Part shown: positions 33,805-41,310 of the stretch, piece by piece
Layout of the letters: every line of letters begins with the position of its first letter
Numbering within the stretch: the stretch's first letter is position 1
DNA from: Saccharopolyspora spinosa NRRL 18395
GTDB lineage: Bacteria > Actinomycetota > Actinomycetes > Mycobacteriales > Pseudonocardiaceae
Assembly (NCBI RefSeq): GCF_000194155.1
Contig: NZ_GL877878.1
Coordinates: 1,996,558-2,054,560, forward strand
Direction: 5' to 3'
DNA length: 58,003 bases
Made by a program: the position numbers and the translations under genes
Notes under the pieces: model-generated
Told to the model about the DNA's origin: nothing
Database searches by the model: none
The model's input: the letters and a program-made list of their open reading frames with translations, nothing else

Positions 33805-34005
33805 TCAATCACGCTCGCGCTGTCTGCGGCCATGCTCGCGCAGCTGTTGCTTCACGGCCTCCAGGTTGAACCTGGCTTGACCACCTGCGGTGACTGAGGC
33901 TGGGGTGATGATTTCCTGGCGTACCCAACGAGCAACGGTCTGACGCGTCACCCCAAGCGCGCGAGCAACTTCCGAGCTGCTGACAAGGCGCGCCGAACCG
34001 GACAT
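33805..34005 (-). CDS. Small helix-turn-helix protein (MerR/excisionase-like)
   Basis: A 66-residue protein with a clear HTH: VSSSEVARALGVTRQTVARW, then a wing-like AGGQARFNLEAV. The basic C terminus (RRQRERD) would help DNA binding. It is likely an element control protein. It diverges from the small gene at 34115; the intervening 110 bp should hold both promoters. Confidence 0.75.
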   Translation of the reverse strand: MSGSARLVSSSEVARALGVTRQTVARWVRQEIITPASVTAGGQARFNLEAVKQQLREHGRRQRERD

Positions 34006-34114
34006 GACCCGAAACTACGAACTTCGAGCCACGCCGTCTTTCCCGATGTTACCGTTGTTCCGAAGTTTACAGATGTTCCAGTTGGTTCGACCGGCGATGC
34101 ACTTTGGGGTAGCC

Positions 34115-34303
34115 ATGACGCCTGACGCGCAACTTGCAGTTCTGGCGCGGGAGACTCAGTGGGAACTCGACGAGGCGGCTTTTGAGCTGGGCGGCGGACG
34201 GTACACCAGCGACCAGCGACGCAAGCTCGCCGACAGGCTTTTCGGGCTCGCCGAAGCGCTACGCGGCGACCTGGACAAGCCGCTGATCATCGACGCGAGC
34301 TGA
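34115..34303 (+). CDS. Small acidic element protein
   Basis: A 62-residue protein, MTPDAQLAVLARETQWELDE, then GGGRYTSDQRRKLADRLFGL. It is soluble and helical. The ATG at 34115 with GGGGT upstream is preferred; an open frame extends 37 codons further upstream without a ribosome site. No motif is recognised. Confidence 0.6.
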   Translation: MTPDAQLAVLARETQWELDEAAFELGGGRYTSDQRRKLADRLFGLAEALRGDLDKPLIIDAS

Positions 34304-34316
34304 GCACGAGAGATCA

Positions 34317-34366
34317 CAAAAACGGCGCTGCCTGGCTTAGCCAAACAACGCCGTTCAGTGTTTTTG
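34317..34366. terminator. Bidirectional terminator between convergent element genes
   Basis: AACGGCG (34321-34327) and CGCCGTT (34349-34355) pair, flanked by AAAAA on one side and TTTTT (34361-34365) on the other. It separates 34303 and 34426. Confidence 0.7.
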
Positions 34367-34425
34367 GTTGCCGCTACGACTGATCAGCCGCCGGGGTGCT
34401 GCCGGACCCCAGCAGCGGTCGGCAC

Positions 34426-35076
34426 TTAGATCAGCTCGGCCATCTCATCGATGATGCCTGTCGGCCGGAGTTTCATGAACTTCTCGCGCTTCCCGGGCTT
34501 GTTTGCGTACGCGATGCTCTTGGACCCGGCGCGTTGTGCGGCTTCGATATCCGTGGCCGAGTCGCCGACCATAACGCAGGTTTCAGGCGAGACACCGAGG
34601 AAGCTCATCGCCCGCAGCAGAAGGTAAGGCTGCGGCTTGAGTTCGCCGATGTCGGCACTCGCGCGAGCGGAGACGCCGGCGACCACCTTGGTCAGGCGAT
34701 GCGCTCGAAGGTAGGCATTGACGGCGGCCTCCGAGTTGTTCGACACGATGATCGCCGGAATCGCCCGCTGCTCAAGCGCTTGCAGAACGGCGACTGCACC
34801 TGGCGTCGGCGGGGCGACCGCTACCGCACGTATCTCCAGCTCCTTGAGTCGATGCTCGACGACTGCCGCGAAACTGCCAGTTGCGGCGGCGTATTTCAGG
34901 ACGTCGAACGGGTCGCGGCTCTGATCGACTACCTCCGGTAGCTCTCCCTTGAACAGGGCTCGAAGTTCCGTCGCCACCTGGTGGTCCGAGAGCCCGCCGA
35001 ACACTGCGCAGACGGGGCCGTCGAAGTCGAGCAGCACGGCGTCACTGTCACAGATGATCTGCGGTGGGCCCGTCAT
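34426..35076 (-). CDS. HAD-superfamily hydrolase
   Basis: A 216-residue HAD phosphatase-like protein. Motif I is VLLDFDGPV (nucleophile Asp, DxDG form), motif II IIVSNNS, motif III Lys in LKPQPYLLL, and motif IV GDSATDIEAA. A helical cap of subclass I lies between motifs I and II. Its start overlaps the GntR gene stop (ATGA), so it is coupled to that regulator. The pairing of GntR and HAD genes is common in AICEs; the substrate is unknown. Confidence 0.85.
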   Translation of the reverse strand: MTGPPQIICDSDAVLLDFDGPVCAVFGGLSDHQVATELRALFKGELPEVVDQSRDPFDVLKYAAATGSFAAVVEHRLKELEIRAVAVAPPTPGAVAVLQALEQRAIPAIIVSNNSEAAVNAYLRAHRLTKVVAGVSARASADIGELKPQPYLLLRAMSFLGVSPETCVMVGDSATDIEAAQRAGSKSIAYANKPGKREKFMKLRPTGIIDEMAELI

Positions 35077-35918
35077 CGGCGTACTTCCCGGGCGACGGTC
35101 GTCCAGATGCTGTCAAACCACATCTGAGACTGCCCGATGAATAGCGCGCTCAAGGACTCTTCGTTCGGCTCAGCGGCGTGATGGAACAGGGTTGCGTCCT
35201 TGCCCATGAGGTCCCAAATCGGTGTGTCCTCGCCGTCAAGCTGCACGACGTGTTCACGCACCGGGTAGTAGCCGAAGAACGCCTCGGATTTGTTGATCAA
35301 GTAGAGCTTGAACAGCGGCACAGCGGGATACACCCGGAGTTCCGCCTTAGAGTCCGCCACCAGTCCAAGTCGGCCCATCTCGTTGACCGTGTCGACGATC
35401 GCCAGCGTGTGACGCTGCATGATCCCGCTAGCACGCTTTCGGAACGCCGGGCTGTCCTCCATATCCTCGACTCGTGCGGGCAGCGTCCAGGGCACTTCGG
35501 TGTCAGGAACGAGCAGGCGAACCCGGATCGACTCGGGTCGGACTCGGCCACTACGGATCTTGTCGAGAGGCTCGGTCAGCGCACCGTGCAGTGTTTCGCC
35601 CGAGAAACCCGCGAAGTCGATTGACACGTCTGGCTGCTCGAAGGCGCGTTCAAGGTGAGGCCGGAGACCAACAGGTCGCTCAGTGCGTTCCCGGACGAAG
35701 ACGCCACTCCCCTGACGGGAAACAACAAGGCCTTCATCCCGGAGGATCCGCAGCGCCTGCTGAATAGTCATGCGCGCGACTCCGTAACGCCGCGCCAGCT
35801 CCGTCTGCGAGGCAAGCTTGTCACCCGGCATGAGCTTCTTCGTGAGGATCGCCGCCCGGAGCGCGTTCGCAACCTGCTGATACGGCGGACGCGGGTCGTC
35901 GGGGTCCAGTTCAGTCAT
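35073..35918 (-). CDS. GntR-family transcriptional regulator of the element
   Basis: A 281-residue regulator. Winged helix at residues ~10-77 (PPYQQVANALRAAILTKKL, SQTELARRYGVARMTIQQAL, VVSRQGSGVFV). The C-terminal 180 residues form a UTRA-like ligand domain (LRVYPAVPLFKLYLINKSEA). In AICEs such regulators (KorSA/Pra type) repress excision and transfer genes. It faces the promoter of the small-gene operon, and three matching operators lie in the shared 136-bp gap, so auto- and cross-repression are likely. Confidence 0.9.
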   Translation of the reverse strand: MTELDPDDPRPPYQQVANALRAAILTKKLMPGDKLASQTELARRYGVARMTIQQALRILRDEGLVVSRQGSGVFVRERTERPVGLRPHLERAFEQPDVSIDFAGFSGETLHGALTEPLDKIRSGRVRPESIRVRLLVPDTEVPWTLPARVEDMEDSPAFRKRASGIMQRHTLAIVDTVNEMGRLGLVADSKAELRVYPAVPLFKLYLINKSEAFFGYYPVREHVVQLDGEDTPIWDLMGKDATLFHHAAEPNEESLSALFIGQSQMWFDSIWTTVAREVRR

Positions 35919-35952
35919 TTGCCCAGGTTATCGCAGCGAACCGCAATCTGAC

Positions 35953-36027
35953 TAGCCATGTTGGCCAACCTCTTGACATGGCTAGCCAAGCTGGTTTAAT
36001 CTGTATATGGCTAGCCAAGCTGGCCAA
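35953..36027. promoter_or_regulatory. Strong promoter with three GntR-type operators
   Basis: TTGACA (35973-35978) and TAATCT (35997-36002), 18 bp apart, drive the rightward genes. TAGCCATGTTGGCCA (35953-35967) and TGGCTAGCCAAGCTGG (at 35979 and 36008) share the half-sites TAGCCA/TTGGC. Operator 2 fills the spacer between -35 and -10, and operator 3 covers the start of transcription, so bound regulator would block polymerase. Confidence 0.75.
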
Positions 36028-36054
36028 CACGATAGAGGCTCAACGGAGGCAACG

Positions 36055-36414
36055 ATGGCGCTGAAGAACATCCCGGTGAACATGCAGGGTTACAAGCTGA
36101 TGATCACGGAGGCCCCGACGGTGAAGATGCGGGAGAACGACAACGGGGTGGCGGAGGCTGTGACGGACCGTCAGGGCGTGCAGCAGTTCGTGGTGTCGTT
36201 GTTCGCGAAGAAGCGGCCGCTGCCGGGCGAGTTCGCGGAGAAGGGCGAAGAGATCAAGGTGACCCTGACCGTCGACCCTGGTGAGGGCTTCGAGGAGGGC
36301 ACCTACGTGCAGTTGGTGGATGCGACGACGAGCCCGTGGCAGACCGAGCGCAACGGCCGGTACTCGTCGGGGATCTCGTTCAAGGCCCACGGCCTGGCCC
36401 CCCTCGGTGGCTGA
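36055..36414 (+). CDS. Conserved small element protein
   Basis: A 119-residue protein starting MALKNIPVNMQGYKLMITEA with an ideal ribosome site (CGGAGGCAACG). The middle is beta-rich (QFVVSLFAKKR, EIKVTLTVDP, TYVQLVDATT). It is the first gene under the regulated promoter. Related proteins occur at this position in actinomycete elements as I recall; their function is not known, and an OB-like DNA-binding role is only a guess. Confidence 0.75.
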   Translation: MALKNIPVNMQGYKLMITEAPTVKMRENDNGVAEAVTDRQGVQQFVVSLFAKKRPLPGEFAEKGEEIKVTLTVDPGEGFEEGTYVQLVDATTSPWQTERNGRYSSGISFKAHGLAPLGG

Positions 36415-36415
36415 G

Positions 36416-36571
36416 ATGCTGCAACAGGACATGGCTTGGTGGCCTGATCCACTGCCCGATGATTGCCCTGATCACTGGGGGCCGGACTGCGAGATCTGCG
36501 GGGGCGACGGCTGGGTGTTCAGTTCCGCTGTCGAGTATTCCCCTAATCCGCACGAAAGCGATTCTGACTGA
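36416..36571 (+). CDS. Small Asp/Pro-rich protein
   Basis: A 51-residue protein, MLQQDMAWWPDPLPDDCPDH then CEICGGDGWV. CxxxxxxxCxxC could bind a metal. It begins 2 nt past the stop of the preceding gene, so it is coupled. Function unknown; an AT-richer stretch follows it. Confidence 0.55.
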   Translation: MLQQDMAWWPDPLPDDCPDHWGPDCEICGGDGWVFSSAVEYSPNPHESDSD

Positions 36572-36682
36572 ATTCGCTTGAGTCGAATTTAGTGAATTCC
36601 TGCTCTTTGAGAATTACATAGTGGGCCGAGCTATGCCTAATTCCGGCACGATGACGTAATTCCGTGCCGGGAGGGCAATATT

Positions 36683-36716
36683 GACCCCCGGCTGTCGTGG
36701 AGTGTATCCGGGGGTC
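36683..36716 (+). terminator. Terminator inside the element operon
   Basis: GACCCCCGG (36683-36691) and CCGGGGGTC (36708-36716) form a 9-bp stem followed by TTTAT. Flanking CAATATTG copies at ~36676 and ~36728 extend the symmetry. It may partly end transcription before the gene at 36749. Confidence 0.7.
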
Positions 36717-36748
36717 TTTATGGCCTTCAATATTGAAAAGGGGCGTAC

Positions 36749-37036
36749 ATGGGTGTTCGGCTGAAGGTGCGAGGTCGTCCGGTGCCACTGGAGGAATTCA
36801 GTATCTGGGTGGCGGATGAGGTTCGACACTACGGATTCTGCGTGTTCCGGGTACCGCTTTTTGTAAAGGGTCCCAAAAGAAAAGGCATTTGCGTCGAAGT
36901 GGACATTGTGTCCGGGTCGGCTCCGGAGCTTGAAGTCGGGATGCGGGTGCAGGTCGTCAATCCCCAGTTGTTCTTTGACGGCCAGGTCGCACGGTGGATA
37001 GCGGCTTCGATTCGGCAAGTGCCTGAAAGGGGATGA
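36749..37036 (+). CDS. Small element protein of unknown function
   Basis: A 95-residue protein, MGVRLKVRGRPVPLEEFSIW, with VPLFVKGPKRKGICVEVDIV and a hydrophobic C-terminal half (VARWIAASIRQVPERG). AAGGGG precedes the ATG. It is followed directly by a short Cys-containing gene. The function cannot be guessed. Confidence 0.6.
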   Translation: MGVRLKVRGRPVPLEEFSIWVADEVRHYGFCVFRVPLFVKGPKRKGICVEVDIVSGSAPELEVGMRVQVVNPQLFFDGQVARWIAASIRQVPERG

Positions 37037-37037
37037 A

Positions 37038-37133
37038 ATGACGTTGAAGTACTGCCCGGCGTGCCACATCGACCGGTGGCGCTACCAGCACTCGCAGGAC
37101 GCGTTCTGCGAGCACCGTCTGAAGCGGTCCTAG
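37038..37133 (+). CDS. Tiny zinc-ribbon-like protein
   Basis: A 31-residue frame: MTLKYCPACHIDRWRYQHSQ followed by FCEH. CxxC..CxxH gives a potential zinc knuckle. It starts 1 nt past the preceding stop codon, the upstream GGGGATGAA supplies a ribosome site, and it ends just before an AAGGAG. Such tiny genes are common in AICEs. Confidence 0.5.
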   Translation: MTLKYCPACHIDRWRYQHSQDAFCEHRLKRS

Positions 37134-37180
37134 TAAGGAGTTCCTGATGAACGGTTTTCACGGTTCGGGATGCGGCGCAA

Positions 37181-37372
37181 GTGAGGATCAACGCCAGTGC
37201 GGGTGCTGCGGAGTTCGGCGGCCGGTCCAGCAAGCGCAGGAAGCGGTGGTCGCAGCCCGGTTCGACCAGGGCTCAGAGCGAGACTCCGGGCGTGGTGAAT
37301 CTGAACTTCGGGCAGGTGGAGACGCACGTGGCGGTCCCCGGCGACATCCACGGTGACCTGAACTTCTCGTAG
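37181..37372 (+). CDS. Small element protein with uncertain start
   Basis: A 63-residue frame, MRINASAGAAEFGGRSSKRR then VVNLNFGQVETHVAVPGDIH. The high third-position GC and ordered C terminus indicate that this is the real frame. However, the only good ribosome site (AAGGAG, 37135) points to ATG 37147, which opens a different frame with poorer codon use. Codons between 37151 and 37180 in this frame are also open (TVFTVRDAAQ), so a start near there by an unusual codon, or a frameshift, is possible. Confidence 0.5.
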   Translation: MRINASAGAAEFGGRSSKRRKRWSQPGSTRAQSETPGVVNLNFGQVETHVAVPGDIHGDLNFS

Positions 37373-37419
37373 CCCGAAACGGGCACGGACACGACTACCG
37401 AGAAAAGGGGAATTGGTTC

Positions 37420-37779
37420 GTGAATGCGAATTTGCCGGTCGGGATGCGGAAGAACACGCCCGCTGTCGCCCGGCTGAAGAAGATCGGGGAGTTGCTGGAC
37501 GCGTTGTTCCGGGAACTGTCGCGGGTGGAGTTCCTGGAAGACGACATCATGCAGAAGAAGGATCTCCAGGAAGTCGAGGATTTGGCGGGCGCGGCGCAGG
37601 CGGGCGCGTTCGGGGAGGTACACGCGACGGTCCGGCGCATCGATTCGACGATGCTGGCGCTGGTGAACCACTTGAAGCGGTTCGGGGTCCCGAAGGGTAT
37701 GGGGACCCCGCTGAACAAGATGCGGAACTCGGTCGGCGATTTGGTCGCCAAGCTGGAGATGACCCAGCGCCGGAACTGA
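37420..37779 (+). CDS. Conserved helical element protein
   Basis: A 119-residue helical protein starting at GTG 37420 with AAAGGGG upstream (MNANLPVGMRKNTPAVARLK). RVEFLEDDIMQKKDLQEVED, TVRRIDSTMLALVNHLKRFG. It lies between the small-gene operon and tra, a place often used for spread or accessory transfer genes, but it has no membrane segment. Function unknown. Confidence 0.65.
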   Translation: MNANLPVGMRKNTPAVARLKKIGELLDALFRELSRVEFLEDDIMQKKDLQEVEDLAGAAQAGAFGEVHATVRRIDSTMLALVNHLKRFGVPKGMGTPLNKMRNSVGDLVAKLEMTQRRN

Positions 37780-37865
37780 TACCGCTCGACTCGGCACAGG
37801 GGGCGTTGATCTCTATCGAGAATCAGCGCCCCCTTTTCTTCTGCTCGTAGAAAGGTAAGGCGGCA

Positions 37866-38648
37866 ATGCGGGACACGCGGGTGGCCACGGAAAGGACCCC
37901 GGTTCGGGCGGCGGCACGGTTCGTCGCGCGGCATCCGCGTTCGGTGGGCTCGGTGGTGGTGCTGGACGCCGCGGTGCTGTGGGTGGGGTATCAGACCGTG
38001 CTCATGGCCGCCGGGATTGCCGTGGTGGCCGGCGCTTCCTGGCGGCTGCTGGACCGGCCGACCTTCGACAGGTTCGCCGGTCGCCTGCTGCGGGCGTGGT
38101 GGAGACGGTGGTGGTCCTACCGGCGGCAATGGCTTCGGATCATGACCGCCTGCAACCTCACCACCATCGATCACAAGGGAAACACGCTGGCTCCGCGCGT
38201 GACGCGGGTGAAAAGCACGTGGTCATGGGACACCGTGCACGTCCGAATGGCCAAAGGCCAAGAACCGGAGGACTTCGAGAAAGTGATCAACCGACTGGCG
38301 AACTCGTTTCAGGCGCGTTCGACCAACGTGCGCCACCTCAAGCCCGGCCGGATCGCGCTGGACTTCCAGCGCCGTGAACCCTTCGATGACCTGTTCGTTC
38401 CCCCGCCGGGCCTGGCGGAGTCGGTGGAGGCGGTGGACCTGCGGCGGCTGCCGATCGGCCGAGACGAATACGGCCGGGACTTCACCCTCGACCTACTGGG
38501 CCGGGACCTCCACATCCTTCTGGGCGGGGCGACCGGGGCCGGGAAGGGCTCGTTCATGTGGGCGCTTCTGCGCGCCCTGGCTCCGCTGATACCGAAAGGA
38601 AAGACTGACCATGATCCGCACCCTCTGGGGCCCGGAAGATGTCGCTAG
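37866..38648 (+). pseudogene. FtsK/SpoIIIE-type transfer gene truncated after Walker A
   Basis: A 260-codon frame: basic N terminus, a hydrophobic pair (SVVVLDAAVLWVGY, VLMAAGIAVVAGASW), ARVTRVK-type linker, and then the start of the FtsK motor, LLGRDLHILLGGATGAGKGS with Walker A GATGAGKGS at ~222-230. Normally Walker B and several hundred residues follow. Here the sequence after LIPKGK runs into unrelated codons and the excisionase gene begins inside it at 38611. The rest of tra and the usual rep gene have been removed in one deletion, so conjugative transfer should be lost. Confidence 0.85.
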
Positions 38649-38784
38649 CTACCTGAAGGTTCCGGTTGCCACCGTCTATCAGTGGAGGCACAAGGGTTAC
38701 GGTCCTTGCGCTCGGAAGATCGGAAGGCATTTGAGGTACCGGCCGGATGACGTTGAAGCCTGGGTCGTCGGGCTGGAGGTGTGA
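38611..38784 (+). CDS. xis: Excisionase (HTH)
   Basis: A 57-residue MerR-like HTH protein, MIRTLWGPEDVASYLKVPVA, TVYQWRHKGYGP, with RYRPDDVEAWV at the end, typical of AICE excisionases. GGAAAG lies 9 nt before the ATG. It overlaps the truncated tra frame by 38 nt, an artefact of the deletion, and the integrase starts 4 nt after its stop codon, so the two are one unit. Confidence 0.85.
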   Translation: MIRTLWGPEDVASYLKVPVATVYQWRHKGYGPCARKIGRHLRYRPDDVEAWVVGLEV

Positions 38785-38787
38785 TCG

Positions 38788-39954
38788 ATGGCGAGTATTC
38801 GCAAGATGCCAAACGGCCGGTGGCAGGCCCAGTTTCGACCGGTGCCGGGCGGGAAACAGATCACGAAGACCACCCGCCGAAAGATCGATGCGCAGAAGTG
38901 GCTGGACGAGCAGACGGCAGCCCTTACGACCGGCCAGTTTGTTGATCCGAAGGCGGGAAGGGTCACGTTCGCCGAGTACTTCGGTCAGTGGTCGGCTCGG
39001 CAGGTTTGGGTACCTGGTACCGAACGGGCAATGCGCCTAGCTGCTAGCTCTGTGACCTTCGGGGATGTCCCACTTAGCCGCCTTCTCCGGTCGCATGTCG
39101 AGCAGTGGGTGAAGCACATGGAGACCGAGCTACGCGGGTACGGCCGAGAAAAGGGACTCGCACCCGGCACCATCCGAACGCGCTTCAACAACGTCAGGGC
39201 AGTTCTTCGCGCTGCGGTCCGAGATCGCGTCATCCCGGCGGATCCGAGCGAAGGCGTTCGTCTACCGCGTGCGCGTAAGGGCTCATCCTTGAATCTCCCG
39301 ACGTCGGAGGAAGTTCGAAAGGTCCTCGACTGTTCAGAGGAGCACTTCAGGGTCTTCATCGCCTTGTGTGCGTTCGCCGGGCTCCGGCTGGGTGAGGCTG
39401 CGGCACTCCAGGCTGGAGACATCGATTTGGAGGCTCGGATTCTGCGGGTTACTCGACAGGTCCAGCGTGCCAACGGCAAGCAAGTGGAGATCAGAGCTCC
39501 GAAGTACGGGTCTGAGCGAACCGTCTACCTTGCTGATGTCCTCGTCGAGATGCTTCGCGATTACCTGGAGAAGCATCGACCTGGAGAGAATCGAGATCGC
39601 TGGTTGTTCGAGGGCGAGCAAGGACTCCCGCCCCACCAAAACACAGTCGGCTACTGGTGGCGCAAAGCTCGTACGGCTGCCTCGTGCGAGAGCATCCGAC
39701 TTCACGATCTGCGCCACTTCTACGCCTCTGGCCTGATCGCGGCAGGGTGCGACGTGGTGACCGTACAGCGGGCGCTCGGGCATTCAAGCGCGACGATCAC
39801 CCTGAACACCTACGCCCACCTTTGGCCGAGCGCGGCTGATCGAACGCGCAGTGCTGCGTCTGGTCTGATCGGTGATGTTCTCGGCAAGCTGCCGAGCGCC
39901 TCGGAGGACGGCGAGGATGATGATCCGCCTGCCGCCCAACTGGTACCGGCCTGA
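38788..39954 (+). CDS. int: Tyrosine recombinase (integrase)
   Basis: A 388-residue integrase. It has an AP2-like N-terminal arm-binding part (ASIRKMPNGRWQAQFRPVPG), a SAM-like core-binding domain (VTFAEYFGQWSARQV), and a catalytic domain with Arg in FAGLRLGEAAAL (~199), Lys in APKYGSERTV, HxxR in LHDLRHFYASG (~306-309), the second His/Trp position in ALGHSS, and Tyr in TYAHLWP (~341). It is intact. It should catalyse integration at the ychF 3' end. The GC-rich terminator follows, and attR is 178 bp downstream. Confidence 0.95.
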   Translation: MASIRKMPNGRWQAQFRPVPGGKQITKTTRRKIDAQKWLDEQTAALTTGQFVDPKAGRVTFAEYFGQWSARQVWVPGTERAMRLAASSVTFGDVPLSRLLRSHVEQWVKHMETELRGYGREKGLAPGTIRTRFNNVRAVLRAAVRDRVIPADPSEGVRLPRARKGSSLNLPTSEEVRKVLDCSEEHFRVFIALCAFAGLRLGEAAALQAGDIDLEARILRVTRQVQRANGKQVEIRAPKYGSERTVYLADVLVEMLRDYLEKHRPGENRDRWLFEGEQGLPPHQNTVGYWWRKARTAASCESIRLHDLRHFYASGLIAAGCDVVTVQRALGHSSATITLNTYAHLWPSAADRTRSAASGLIGDVLGKLPSASEDGEDDDPPAAQLVPA

Positions 39955-39969
39955 TAGCTGGCAAACACA

Positions 39970-40019
39970 GAAGGGCCGGGCTTGGGACTCCTACACAGGA
40001 GACCCAAGCCCGGCCCTTC
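39970..40019 (+). terminator. Integrase terminator
   Basis: GAAGGGCCGGGCTTGGG (39970-39986) pairs perfectly with 40003-40019 (17 bp, 16-nt loop). It insulates ychF from the element. Confidence 0.9.
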
Positions 40020-40071
40020 GTGGGTTCTTGGGTTGGCGTTCGCCCGTCGCCGATGACGAACAAACGACCGG

Positions 40072-40089
40072 CTGACGAACGACTGACGA
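40072..40089. repeat. Arm-type repeat near the right end
   Basis: CTGACGAACGACTGACGA, identical to 31716-31733. A degenerate half copy (GATGACGAACAAACGAC) lies 20 bp to the left. Confidence 0.6.
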
Positions 40090-40131
40090 TCGCCGACCTG
40101 CTGTGAGTCAATTACCAGCAGAAACGCCGTT

Positions 40132-40145
40132 GGTCAGACGTTGAA
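40132..40145. other. Right attachment site core (attR)
   Basis: GGTCAGACGTTGAA covers the last three codons and stop of ychF plus two bases. Integration therefore leaves ychF intact. Confidence 0.75.
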
Positions 40146-41213
40146 GCGGAACTCCACGACGTCGCCGTCGGCCATGCTGTAGTCCTTGCCTTCCATCCGG
40201 ACCTTGCCCGCCGACTTGGCCTCCGCCATCGAGCCGGCCGCGATCAGGTCGTCGAAGGAGACGATCTCCGCCTTGATGAAGCCCCGCTCGAAGTCGGTGT
40301 GGATCACTCCGGCCGCCTGCGGCGCCGTCCAGCCCTGGCGGATCGTCCAGGCCCGCGCCTCCTTCGGCCCGGCCGTCAGGTAGGTCTGCAGGCCCAGCGT
40401 GTGGAAGCCCGCGCGGGCCAGCGCGTTCAGGCCCGGCTCCGCCTGGCCGATCGACTCCAGCAGCTCGCGCTGGGACTCCTCGTCCAGCTCCTTGAGCTCC
40501 GCCTCGACCTTGGCATCCAGGAATACCGCGTCGCCGGGCGCGACCAGGTCCCGTAGCTCCTTCTGCTTCGCCTCGTCGGCCAGCACGCCCTCGTCGGCGT
40601 TGAACACGTAGAGGAACGGCTTGGTGGTCAGCAGGTTGAGTTCGCGCAGGTCCGGGGTGTCCTTGCCGAGCCCCGCCGCGAACAGGGTCTTGCCGGAGTC
40701 GAGGATCTCCTTGGCCTGCTGCGCGATCTCCAACGCCGGGCGCTTGTCCTTGTGGGTGCGCGCTTCCTTCTCCAGCCGCGGCAGCGCCTTCTCCAGGGTC
40801 TGGAGGTCGGCCAGGATCAGTTCGGTGTTGATCGTCTCGATGTCGCTGGACGGGTCCACCCGGCCGTCGACGTGTACCACGTCGGGGTCGTCGAAGACCC
40901 GGATGACCTGGCAGATCGCGTCCGCCTCGCGGATGTTGGCGAGGAACTTGTTGCCCAGCCCCTGCCCCTCGGAGGCGCCCTTGACCAGGCCCGCGATGTC
41001 GACGAACGACACCGTGGCGGGCACGGTCTTCGCCGAGCCGAAGACCTCGGCGAGCTTGTCCAGCCGCTCGTCCGGCAGCGGCACCACGCCCACGTTCGGC
41101 TCAATGGTGGCGAACGGGTAGTTCGCCGCGAGAGCGTCGTTGCTGGTCAGCGCGTTGAACAGGGTGGACTTGCCGACGTTGGGCAGCCCGACGATTCCGA
41201 GGGTGAGACTCAC
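40134..41213 (-). CDS. ychF: Ribosome-associated ATPase/GTPase YchF (Obg family)
   Basis: A 359-residue OLA1/YchF protein. G1 is IVGLPNVGKSTLFNAL (residues ~5-20), followed by ANYPFATIEPNVGVV, G3 VDIAGLVKGASEGQGLGNKFL, and an atypical G4 (NADEG region, NLLTTKPFLYVFN) that makes the family prefer ATP. A coiled-coil domain and a C-terminal TGS domain (RAWTIRQGWTAPQAAGVIHT, FERGFIKAEIV, GKDYSMADGDVVEFRFNV) complete it. GTG 41213 starts the conserved core. The C-terminal codons are the insertion target of the element to its left. Confidence 0.95.
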   Translation of the reverse strand: MSLTLGIVGLPNVGKSTLFNALTSNDALAANYPFATIEPNVGVVPLPDERLDKLAEVFGSAKTVPATVSFVDIAGLVKGASEGQGLGNKFLANIREADAICQVIRVFDDPDVVHVDGRVDPSSDIETINTELILADLQTLEKALPRLEKEARTHKDKRPALEIAQQAKEILDSGKTLFAAGLGKDTPDLRELNLLTTKPFLYVFNADEGVLADEAKQKELRDLVAPGDAVFLDAKVEAELKELDEESQRELLESIGQAEPGLNALARAGFHTLGLQTYLTAGPKEARAWTIRQGWTAPQAAGVIHTDFERGFIKAEIVSFDDLIAAGSMAEAKSAGKVRMEGKDYSMADGDVVEFRFNV

Positions 41214-41310
41214 GCCCCGAAGTCTAGGTGCTCGCCCACCGAGGCATCGGGGCCGGTCGCGCGGGGGGTGCGCGGATGCGCAGCCGGATGCGCACCCGCG
41301 CCCCGCGACG

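Larger units (their letters stand above)
31590..40145. mobile_element. Defective AICE-type integrative element inserted at the 3' end of ychF
   Basis: It is bounded by 14-bp direct repeats GGTCAGACGTTGAA at 31590-31603 and 40132-40145; the right copy contains the ychF stop codon. Inside are a tyrosine integrase and a small excisionase adjacent to the right end, a GntR regulator facing a strong promoter with three operators, a HAD-like gene, small conserved genes of the plasmid-like module, and an FtsK/Tra gene truncated after Walker A. No replication initiator (RepSA or prim-pol type) is present. GC is lower in 31.6-37 kb than in the flanking chromosome. Confidence 0.85.

Noticed and set aside
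36007..36054. Upstream start for the gene at 36055
   Set aside because: The extra codons fall inside the operator and before the ribosome site.
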